A stretch of DNA of 64,000 nucleotides, from assembly GCA_035492775.1 (NCBI GenBank), contig DATJIW010000058.1, forward strand, positions 1 through 64,000, read 5' to 3'. This DNA is from DATJFQ01 sp035492775 (lineage in GTDB: Bacteria > Acidobacteriota > Vicinamibacteria > Vicinamibacterales > 2-12-FULL-66-21). The notes under the pieces are model-generated. The model searched no databases, was not told the origin of the DNA, and saw only the letters and a list, made by a program, of their open reading frames with translations. Below are positions 17,283 to 23,832 of this stretch, piece after piece (within the stretch, counting starts at the first letter, position 1; each line of letters opens with the position of its first letter). Both the position numbers and the translations under genes were made by a program.

Positions 17283-18737
17283 TCAGGCGGAGAGCACGAT
17301 GTCGCGCAGACCCGCGACACACGATCCGAGCTTCCGCACGCTGGCATCCATCGCCGACGGCAGGATGCCGCTGAAGCACAGGCGAAGCTCGGAGTCGCCT
17401 GCAGGATCCGGATAAAACGCGGAGCCAGGCACGAAGGCGACGCCGGCAGCAAGCGCCCGATCGTATAGTGCGCTCGCGCTCAGTCCCGTCGTGAGCCGGC
17501 ACCACAGATAGAGACCGCCGCCCGGACGCGCGAAGCGCATCGCGCCCGCCGGCACGTATCGCTGAATGGCCCCAATCATCTGCGTACACCGCTGCGCATG
17601 CTCCGCGCGAATCGTCTTGAGATGCGCGTCGAAGGCGCCTTCGCGCATCAGCCGTGCGATCGCGAACTGCACCAGATTGGGCGTGTGGGGATCCAGCCGC
17701 TGCTTGATGATCGCCATCTGATCCACGATCGACGGCGCCGCGGCAATCCACCCCAGCCTCAATCCCGGCGCCATGACCTTGGAAAAGCTGTTCAGATAAA
17801 TGACGATGTTGGCGTCGTCGAGTTCGCGCAGGGATGGCGGAGGCGTTTCAGTGAAAAACAGGTCGCGGTACGTGGCATCTTCCACGATCGGCACGCGATA
17901 CCGCTGCGCGAGAGAGATGATTTCCCGCCGCACACGTACGGCGAGTGTTGTCCCCGTGGGGTTGTGGAAGGTCGGGTTCGTGTAAATGAGCTTTGGCCGG
18001 TACCGCACGAGCAGATCTTCGAGTTCGTCGGTGTCGGCACGGGCGATGTCCCAGCCAATCAGTTTCGCACCCGCCGCGCGGAAGGATTGAATCGCGCCCA
18101 GATAGCCGGGGCGATCGAGGATCACTGCGTCGCCCGGATCGATCAGGCAGCGTGCCAGCAAATCGAGCCCCTGCTGCGCACCGGAGAGAATGAGCACGCT
18201 CTCGGACGGCACGTCATAGCGATCCGCAATCGCGTCGCGCAGCGCCGGCTGTCCTTCCGTCGGCCCGTGGCGCCACGCCGACGAGGGGTCCGTGCGAAGC
18301 ACGTGCGCGATCGCGTCCTGGAACGCTTCGTTCGGGAAGCGATCGATCGCCGGCTCCCCCGCGGCGAGCGACAGCAGCCGCGCATCGGACGAGTGACGGA
18401 TGATGTCGCGGAGCGTGGAATCGCTCGTGCGGAGCGCGGCCGCGGCAATCTTGCCGCGCCACGCGAACGGCGTTCCTTCGGGTTCAGGGGCGGCACAGAC
18501 GAACGTTCCCCTGCCTACATAGCCGCGCAACAGACCTCGCGCCTCGAGCTCGCGGTAAGCGCTCACGACCGTGGTGCGGCTGATTTTGAGTTGCCCGGCA
18601 AGCGTCCGCTCCGGCGGCAGCCGCGAGCCTGACGGCAGGTCGCCGCTGGCGATAGCCGTTTCGAGGAGCGATGCGAGATGGCTGTAAAGCGGACGCTCCG
18701 TCCTGACGAACCGTTGTTCGATGCTCATCATGCTCAT
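17283..18737 (-). CDS. MocR-type transcriptional regulator (GntR helix-turn-helix fused to PLP aminotransferase)
   Basis: A 484-residue fusion. Residues about 12-80 form a GntR winged helix (LPSGSRLPPERTLAGQLKIS, RTTVVSAYRELEARGLLRG). The rest is a fold-type I aminotransferase domain with SGAQQGLDLLARCL, NPTFHNPTG, and the PLP-lysine segment LNSFSKVMAPGLRLGW. MocR/PdxR proteins use PLP or an amino-acid aldimine as effector. Three AGTCCAAT-like direct repeats upstream (18774-18824) are good candidate operators, suggesting autoregulation. No ribosome-binding site is clear, and downstream in-frame ATGs at 18731 and 18728 are alternative starts. Confidence 0.92.
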   Translation of the reverse strand: MSMMSIEQRFVRTERPLYSHLASLLETAIASGDLPSGSRLPPERTLAGQLKISRTTVVSAYRELEARGLLRGYVGRGTFVCAAPEPEGTPFAWRGKIAAAALRTSDSTLRDIIRHSSDARLLSLAAGEPAIDRFPNEAFQDAIAHVLRTDPSSAWRHGPTEGQPALRDAIADRYDVPSESVLILSGAQQGLDLLARCLIDPGDAVILDRPGYLGAIQSFRAAGAKLIGWDIARADTDELEDLLVRYRPKLIYTNPTFHNPTGTTLAVRVRREIISLAQRYRVPIVEDATYRDLFFTETPPPSLRELDDANIVIYLNSFSKVMAPGLRLGWIAAAPSIVDQMAIIKQRLDPHTPNLVQFAIARLMREGAFDAHLKTIRAEHAQRCTQMIGAIQRYVPAGAMRFARPGGGLYLWCRLTTGLSASALYDRALAAGVAFVPGSAFYPDPAGDSELRLCFSGILPSAMDASVRKLGSCVAGLRDIVLSA

Positions 18738-18773
18738 ATGGCGAGATCACATCATTGCGGGAAGGGCGCAATC

Positions 18774-18824
18774 AGTCCAATCCGGCCTTGGGCGCGCAAA
18801 TCATAAGTCCAATGAGTATCCAAT
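18774..18824. promoter_or_regulatory. Direct repeats AGTCCAAT, candidate MocR operator
   Basis: AGTCCAAT occurs at 18774-18781 and again at 18806-18813, with a one-step variant TATCCAAT at 18817-18824. The starts are 32 bp and 11 bp apart, about three and one helical turns, so all copies face the same side of the helix. A TATGAT -10-like box for the minus strand lies at 18800-18805. Regulators of the MocR/PdxR group bind spaced direct repeats next to their own promoters, which fits this 189-bp spacer. Confidence 0.5.
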
Positions 18825-18926
18825 TTTCTGGACGTACGGCTTGGAATATCTGCCGCACGGGACTCAACAGGATGAAATCGTTCGAGGGGGCGGTTTATTC
18901 CCTCGCGGGAAGCGGGGCTCGGTATT

Positions 18927-19868
18927 TCAGGCGGGCGCCGTGTTTTCGAGGTCTTCGCGCAGCAGGTCGGTGTTGATCGCGAAGGCCGCTTCGGCGCCTT
19001 CCGCGGCAGCAACAATCACCCATTGGACCGCTCGAGAGGCGTCCCCGGCGACATACAGTCCCGGAAGGTGCGTCGTTTCGTACTTGCCGGTTCGAACGGT
19101 GCCCTTCTCGTTGAACTCGCAGCCAAGTGCGAGCGCCAGTTCTGATCGCTGCTCCTGGCCCGTGGTGAAGAAGAGCGCGCGGCGCGGGAGTGGAGCGCCC
19201 GTCGCGAAAATGATTTCGGTAAGGACCCCATCGGCCGCTTGGAGACGGATGATGCGATCTTCCCGAACGGGGATGCCGAGCCGGTCGAGACCCGCCCGCT
19301 GCCGATCGTCGAAGCCGGACGGGCCGTCGGTGCAGATCACGATGTCGCGCGTCCAGCCCGTCACTTCGAGCGCCAGCCCGTAAGCGCGATCGCCGCGGCC
19401 ATAGATCGCCCAGGATTGATCCCGCAGCTCCCACCCATCGCAGTAAGGACAGTGGAAAACGCTGCGGCCATAGAGTTCGGCGAATCCTGCAATCGCTGGG
19501 ACGCGATCCACGACGCCCGTCGCAATCAGGAGCCTGCGCGCGCGATGCCGCACCGCACCGACGGTCACCAGGAAGCTGCCGTCGCTCTGACACGACGCGG
19601 CAGTCACTTCCGCATCGATCAGGCGGACGGTGTCGTACGGCCGAAGCTGCGACCGCGCGAACGAGAGGAATTCGGCCGGCGGGATGCCGTCGCGCGTCAG
19701 GAATCCGTGCATCGCGTGCGATGCGGCATTGCGAGGACGCCCGGCATCGCAGACCAGCACACGCCGGCGGCAGCGGCCGAGGATCAGCGCTGCACTCAGG
19801 CCGGCGGGACCCGCGCCGACGATGATGACGTCGTACGGGTCATCGGGCCGATCCGCGTCGTTCGTCAT
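18927..19868 (-). CDS. Thioredoxin-reductase-like FAD/NAD(P)H oxidoreductase with CPYC motif
   Basis: A 313-residue flavoprotein. The FAD-binding motif is GAGPAGLSAA at residues 18-27, the second nucleotide fold is around 150-175 (GRGDRAYGLALEVTG), and the C-terminal FAD site is LPGLYVAGDASR. The redox pair is CPYC at 140-143 within HCPYCDGWE. TrxB normally has CAxC, while CPYC is found in related dithiol oxidases and low-specificity reductases, so the partner may not be thioredoxin. The start overlaps the M61 peptidase stop by 4 bp. Confidence 0.9.
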   Translation of the reverse strand: MTNDADRPDDPYDVIIVGAGPAGLSAALILGRCRRRVLVCDAGRPRNAASHAMHGFLTRDGIPPAEFLSFARSQLRPYDTVRLIDAEVTAASCQSDGSFLVTVGAVRHRARRLLIATGVVDRVPAIAGFAELYGRSVFHCPYCDGWELRDQSWAIYGRGDRAYGLALEVTGWTRDIVICTDGPSGFDDRQRAGLDRLGIPVREDRIIRLQAADGVLTEIIFATGAPLPRRALFFTTGQEQRSELALALGCEFNEKGTVRTGKYETTHLPGLYVAGDASRAVQWVIVAAAEGAEAAFAINTDLLREDLENTAPA

Positions 19869-21712
19869 TGCCTATTCGCCGTCTGTCGGCTCGAGAGCCA
19901 CGCGTCGCGCATCCGGACCTGCTCGGGCGTGGCGCCGGGATCGATGGTGAACTCGATGGCGGGATCCTCGGCGAGCGTGATCGTGGACGTCGCCGGATCC
20001 GAACGGCGCGTGAACGCGACCGCGATGCGATCGCCGGGTTTGTGCGCGCGCAGGATGTCCTGGATCTGCGCCGGCGACGAGACGGCCGTTCCGTCGAGCG
20101 ACGTAATCGTATCGTCCTGCTCGAGTCCGGCGGCGTAGGCAGGAGTGCCGGGATCGACGAGCGCATCGATTGTCGTCCCGGCGCCCTGCACCACCACGTC
20201 GCCCATCCACGCAGCGCCGGGATTCGCTTTGCGCACCAGCACTCCCACCGCGCGCGCGACGCGCGCGTAATCGATTGCCTCGCGTCCGGTGACGTAGCGA
20301 TTCATGAAGTCGTCGGCAAACGCGCGATCGCCCGATACGTCCGCAAGCCGATCGCGCACATCGTCGAGGCTGTATGGGTGCCCGACGAGTCCGGGCGCCG
20401 GACCGCCGGGTTTGCCATAGCGCGTCCACATGGCGCGCATGAAATCGTCGAGTGTGATCCGGCCGCCGCTGCGCTCGCGGAGCGTCAGGTCCAGGCCGAC
20501 CGCGATGGCGGCGCCGTACGTATAGTAGGAGATGAACGTCGCGTTGAAATTCGTCCGATCGACGGCCCGCGCGGCGTCGACGAACGGGGCCATCCGGCTC
20601 ATCTCGACTGCCGACCGGAACTGCCGCCCCGAGCCGTTGACGACCGCGTCGGCGTTGCGGCCGAACCCGGCAATCGCCTGTCCCGGATCCATCAATCCGG
20701 CGCGCGTGAGAATGAGCGGACCATAGTACTGCGTAAATCCCTCCGCCAGCCACAGCGAGTCCGTCATGTTGGCTCGTTCGAAATCGAACGGCTCGAGGCC
20801 CTGCGGCCGAATGCGTTCCACGTTCCAGCAATGGAAGAATTCGTGCGACGCCGTGTTCAGCGCGGACCGGAGCGCGCGGCCGGTCACGACGGTGCTGTTG
20901 CGGTGCTCCATCCCATCACCCGCGTTCGTCGGCAAATAGTCCGCCAGGAAAGTGTATGTCCCCGGTTCGTATTGCGGGAATTCGCCGTAGATGGCCGACG
21001 CTTCGTTCACGATCTTGTGGAGTCCGGCTGCGTACTGATCAATCTCTTCCCGCGACGCCTGCGCGTGTACTGCCGCGCGGACCGTGAACGTCTTTCCGTC
21101 GGGGTTCTTCACGTCGAACGATACGAGCGTGTAGTCGCTCAGTTCGGTCGGGCTGTCGAACAGGTATTGCAGGTTCGGCGCCGTGAAGGTCCACGGGTCG
21201 GTCGTGGTGAAGAGCTGCGTGGCCACTTTCCAGCGGAGGCCCTCGGGTGCCGTGAACGTGATTCGCGAAGGCCGATCGTCCATCCCGCGCGCCCACATGA
21301 ACGTCGCCGGCATGTTCAGATGCGCGTGCTGACGGTCGATGCCGAGGTACGTGCCGTCCACGTCGTCACCGTAGATCGTATAGGCCATGCGCACCGTGCC
21401 GTCGTGCTCCGGCACGTCCCATTCGTAGGGATTGGGACGCGTGATGCGCAGCTCCGTCCCGTTCGCGTTGAAGGCGTGAACGTCGTAGACGTTTTTCGCG
21501 AACTCGTGCACCGCATAGCGTCCCGGCGACGAGCGGCTCATACGCGCCTGCAGCGGACCGCGGGGCACATTCGTCCAGGTCACCTCGACCTTCGCGACGT
21601 GATGCTCGGGTGCGGGAAAGGACACCTTGTAGACCACTGGAGCGTCGGCCCGCTGAGCGAGTGGTGCGCCACAAAGCGCGAACAGAATCGCGAACACCAT
21701 ACCGAATCGCAC
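19865..21712 (-). CDS. Secreted M61-family aminopeptidase with C-terminal PDZ domain
   Basis: About 615 residues. I place the start at GTG 21712, which has AGGAGG five bases upstream and gives a normal signal peptide (VRFGMVFAILFALCGAPLAQ). The longer frame would translate the adjacent heptamer array, which is implausible. The catalytic zinc site is HEFFHCWNVERIRP, with the downstream EGFTQYYGPLI glutamate, both typical of glycyl aminopeptidase-like M61 enzymes. Residues about 500-600 form a PDZ domain (ALVDPGTPAYAAGLEQDD). It should act in the periplasm or outside the cell. Confidence 0.92.
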   Translation of the reverse strand: MRFGMVFAILFALCGAPLAQRADAPVVYKVSFPAPEHHVAKVEVTWTNVPRGPLQARMSRSSPGRYAVHEFAKNVYDVHAFNANGTELRITRPNPYEWDVPEHDGTVRMAYTIYGDDVDGTYLGIDRQHAHLNMPATFMWARGMDDRPSRITFTAPEGLRWKVATQLFTTTDPWTFTAPNLQYLFDSPTELSDYTLVSFDVKNPDGKTFTVRAAVHAQASREEIDQYAAGLHKIVNEASAIYGEFPQYEPGTYTFLADYLPTNAGDGMEHRNSTVVTGRALRSALNTASHEFFHCWNVERIRPQGLEPFDFERANMTDSLWLAEGFTQYYGPLILTRAGLMDPGQAIAGFGRNADAVVNGSGRQFRSAVEMSRMAPFVDAARAVDRTNFNATFISYYTYGAAIAVGLDLTLRERSGGRITLDDFMRAMWTRYGKPGGPAPGLVGHPYSLDDVRDRLADVSGDRAFADDFMNRYVTGREAIDYARVARAVGVLVRKANPGAAWMGDVVVQGAGTTIDALVDPGTPAYAAGLEQDDTITSLDGTAVSSPAQIQDILRAHKPGDRIAVAFTRRSDPATSTITLAEDPAIEFTIDPGATPEQVRMRDAWLSSRQTANRQ

Positions 21713-21739
21713 GCCGTCCTCCTGATGATGGGCTCTCTC

Positions 21740-21806
21740 AATTCCCAATTCCCAATTCCCAATTCCCAGTTCCCAAACTTGGGCGTTGGGCGTTGGGCGT
21801 TGGGAG
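21740..21806. repeat. Two facing heptamer arrays (AATTCCC x5 and TTGGGCG x4)
   Basis: Heptamers AATTCCC occupy 21740-21767 (four copies), with a fifth variant AGTTCCC at 21768-21774. After 4 bp, TTGGGCG repeats at 21779-21799 (three copies), ending in TTGGGAG (21800-21806). The two arrays are largely complementary to each other (CCC against GGG, AA against TT), so the transcript can form an imperfect hairpin with a 7-bp register. It lies between the agmatinase and M61 genes, both on the minus strand. Confidence 0.85.
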
Positions 21807-21823
21807 TTCATGCTGGCCGGCGA

Positions 21824-22762
21824 TCAGCGGCGCGCCATGACACCCAGAAGTTCGAACATGATATTCGCGGCGAGCAGCGCGGTGATCTGGCCGGGGCCGT
21901 CGAACTGCGGCGCGACCTCCACGACGTCGCAGCCGACGAGCGGAAGTCCGCCGAGGCCGCGCACCAGTTCCTGGGCCTCGAAACTCGTCAGGCCGCCCAC
22001 CTCCGGCGTGCCGGTGCCGGGCGCGTACGCGGGATCGACGGAGTCGATGTCGAACGTGACGTACAGCGGACGTCCTCGCACGAGAGATCTGATGCGGGCG
22101 GCGGTCTTCTCCACGCCATCGGTCTTTACCTGGCGGATGTCGATCGTGGTGACACCATGCTGACGCTGAAAAGCGAAGTCCGCTTCCTCGCCGTACATAG
22201 GGCCGCGAATACCCACTTGCACGTACTCCGACGGGACGATCAGTCCTTCTTCGATCGCGCGCCGGAACGGCGACCCGTGAAAGTACTTGCCGCCGAAATA
22301 GTCGCCCCATGTATCGATGTGCGCGTCGAATTGAACGAGCGCCAGCGGGCCGTGGGCGCGGGCGACGGCGCGCAGCACCGGCAGCGAGATCGAGTGGTCG
22401 CCGCCGACGATGAGGGGCGTGACGCGGGCGGACACGATACGGTCGACGGCCGCGTCGATCGCGGCATACGCCGGCTCGATGCCGACGGGTGGCGCGTCGA
22501 CGTCACCGGCGTCCACGATCGTGAGCCGCTCGAACGGCGAGACCTTCTGAAAATAGGAGTACGGCCGGATCAGCGACGACTGCGCGCGGATCTCACGCGG
22601 CCCCAGCCGCGCGCCGGACCGATAGGACGTACCGCTGTCGAACGGCACGCCGAGAATCGCGACGTCGACGCCTTCGAGACCGAGCGAGTGCGGAAGGCGC
22701 ATGAACGTCGCCGGCTGGGCGAAGCGTGGACTCTTCGAAGAGTCGCGTTGGTCTGATGGCAT
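21824..22762 (-). CDS. speB: Agmatinase / ureohydrolase family enzyme
   Basis: A 312-residue arginase-superfamily protein. The binuclear manganese site is given by GGDHS, DAHIDTWGD and FDIDSVDPAYAPGTGTPEVGG, all in the right order and spacing. The GVPFDSGTSYRSGARLGPREIR segment is typical of bacterial agmatinases, which hydrolyse agmatine to putrescine and urea. Other ureohydrolase substrates cannot be excluded from sequence alone. The coding region is flanked by heptamer arrays on both sides. Confidence 0.9.
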   Translation of the reverse strand: MPSDQRDSSKSPRFAQPATFMRLPHSLGLEGVDVAILGVPFDSGTSYRSGARLGPREIRAQSSLIRPYSYFQKVSPFERLTIVDAGDVDAPPVGIEPAYAAIDAAVDRIVSARVTPLIVGGDHSISLPVLRAVARAHGPLALVQFDAHIDTWGDYFGGKYFHGSPFRRAIEEGLIVPSEYVQVGIRGPMYGEEADFAFQRQHGVTTIDIRQVKTDGVEKTAARIRSLVRGRPLYVTFDIDSVDPAYAPGTGTPEVGGLTSFEAQELVRGLGGLPLVGCDVVEVAPQFDGPGQITALLAANIMFELLGVMARR

Positions 22763-22776
22763 ACGGGGTCATCGTA

Positions 22777-22830
22777 AACTCCCAACTCCCAACTCCCAAC
22801 TCCCAATTCCCAATTCAACTCCCAATTCCC
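22777..22830. repeat. Heptamer array AACTCCC / AATTCCC
   Basis: Four AACTCCC copies (22777-22804), one AATTCCC (22805-22811), a five-base interruption AATTC (22812-22816), then AACTCCC and AATTCCC (22817-22830). It starts 15 bp upstream of the agmatinase start codon, on the far side from that gene's coding region. The same units recur at 35870-35904 after the cox operon. Confidence 0.85.
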
Positions 22831-22906
22831 GATTGGCAAACCCCCAATCAGAATTCTGAACGAGTTGGCCGTCGATGCAGGTCGGCCAGCCTGCGATCGC
22901 GGGGGT

Positions 22907-22936
22907 TTGACAACCTTGTGAAAAGTTTCACATTAT
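22907..22936 (+). promoter_or_regulatory. Probable promoter of the act-cox operon with an embedded CRP/FNR-type palindrome
   Basis: TTGACA at 22907-22912 is a perfect sigma-70-type -35 box. CATTAT at 22931-22936 is a four-of-six -10 match with an 18-bp spacer. Inside the spacer, TGTGA at 22917-22921 and TCACA at 22928-22932 are separated by 6 bp, exactly the CRP-family consensus. A protein bound there would overlap the core promoter and so would be expected to repress. The predicted leader to the actA ATG is about 115 bp. Confidence 0.6.
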
Positions 22937-23059
22937 AGGTCCGCGTTTTTTCCGGCGCGCTGATCTCCGGAGTGCCCGCGTGCGCACAGCGTTCGTGTTC
23001 GCAACGGCGCGAGGTTGTTATACGCTTACGTTTTTGGGGACCGCGCGGACGTCCAGACG

Positions 23060-23719
23060 ATGAGTCAAGTCTTCCACCGCAGCAGCAACTACTGGTCGCG
23101 AGCGAGTATCGTAGGAATTCTCCTCTTCCTGGGCTGTCTCTCATTCGCCGTCGTCTCGATTTCCTGGTCGGGCTACGTCACCGGCCAGAGCGTGACGCGC
23201 GACCAGCCCGTCCAGTTCAGCCACGCCCATCACGTCGGCTCCATGGGCATCGATTGCCGCTACTGCCACACGACGGTTGAAGAGTCGGCGTTCGCCAATA
23301 TTCCGCCGACCAAGACGTGCATGAACTGCCACTCGCAAATCTGGACGAACGCGCCGATTCTCGAGCCGGTGCGCGCCAGCTATCGTGAGAACCGGCCGCT
23401 CACGTGGTGGCGGGTCCACGACCTGCCCGACTTCGTGTACTTCAACCACAGTATTCACGTCGCCAAGGGTGTTGGCTGCGCGACCTGTCATGGCCCCGTG
23501 GACCGGATGCCGCTCATGTATCAGGAGAATTCGCTCCAGATGAGCTGGTGCCTGAACTGTCACCGCAATCCGCAAAAGTACGTCCGGCCGAAAGATCAGG
23601 TCTTCAACATGGAATGGCAGCCGCCGGCCAACGATCCCGGCCTCGGCGAGCGCCTGGTGAAGGAATACAAGATCGCGGACGTCCGGCAGCTCACCAGCTG
23701 CTCGACGTGTCACCGGTGA
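23060..23719 (+). CDS. actA: Alternative complex III pentaheme cytochrome c subunit ActA
   Basis: A 219-residue membrane-anchored multiheme cytochrome. One transmembrane helix near residues 15-36 is followed by five CxxCH haem-binding motifs (CRYCH at 66-70, CMNCH at 87-91, then CATCH, CLNCH and CSTCH near the C-terminus). Size, haem count and position as first gene match ActA of alternative complex III. It receives electrons from the quinol-oxidising part on the periplasmic side. The ATG at 23060 is preferred over an earlier in-frame start because it gives the usual N-terminus; the ribosome-binding site is weak. Confidence 0.93.
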   Translation: MSQVFHRSSNYWSRASIVGILLFLGCLSFAVVSISWSGYVTGQSVTRDQPVQFSHAHHVGSMGIDCRYCHTTVEESAFANIPPTKTCMNCHSQIWTNAPILEPVRASYRENRPLTWWRVHDLPDFVYFNHSIHVAKGVGCATCHGPVDRMPLMYQENSLQMSWCLNCHRNPQKYVRPKDQVFNMEWQPPANDPGLGERLVKEYKIADVRQLTSCSTCHR

Positions 23720-23737
23720 ACGACGCAGTCGCCAGTC

Positions 23738-23771
23738 TCGCCTCGCCCGTTTCCAGGAACGGGCGGGGCGA
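23738..23771 (+). promoter_or_regulatory. 14-bp stem-loop between actA and actB
   Basis: The arms 23738-23751 (TCGCCTCGCCCGTT) and 23758-23771 (AACGGGCGGGGCGA) pair along 14 bp with a single G-U wobble and a 6-base loop TCCAGG. There is no T tract, so it is unlikely to be a terminator. It could protect mRNA ends or set actA to actB stoichiometry. Confidence 0.6.
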
Positions 23772-23804
23772 CGGAACTGGACGCGCGAGCCGGGCGGCTG
23801 ACAT

Positions 23805-23832
23805 CTGGCAACTGGTTACTGGCTACTGATTT
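23805..23832 (+). repeat. Four heptamers CTGGNNA abutting the actB start codon
   Basis: CTGGCAA, CTGGTTA, CTGGCTA and CTGATTT follow one another without gaps from 23805 to 23832, directly before the ATG at 23833. No Shine-Dalgarno is seen in or near the array, so the array replaces the usual ribosome-binding region. Confidence 0.7.

Noticed and set aside
21713..21811. N-terminal extension of the M61 peptidase through the heptamer array
   Set aside because: It would translate repeat DNA ahead of a normal signal peptide; the GTG at 21712 has AGGAGG at ideal spacing.
19868..22756. A 962-codon open frame on the plus strand
   Set aside because: It is antisense to the M61 peptidase and agmatinase genes, is Arg/His/Asp-rich and has no recognisable domain; it is a high-GC shadow frame.
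21740..22830. Possible CRISPR array around the agmatinase gene
   Set aside because: The repeats are 7 bp with no spacers, and no cas genes are present.
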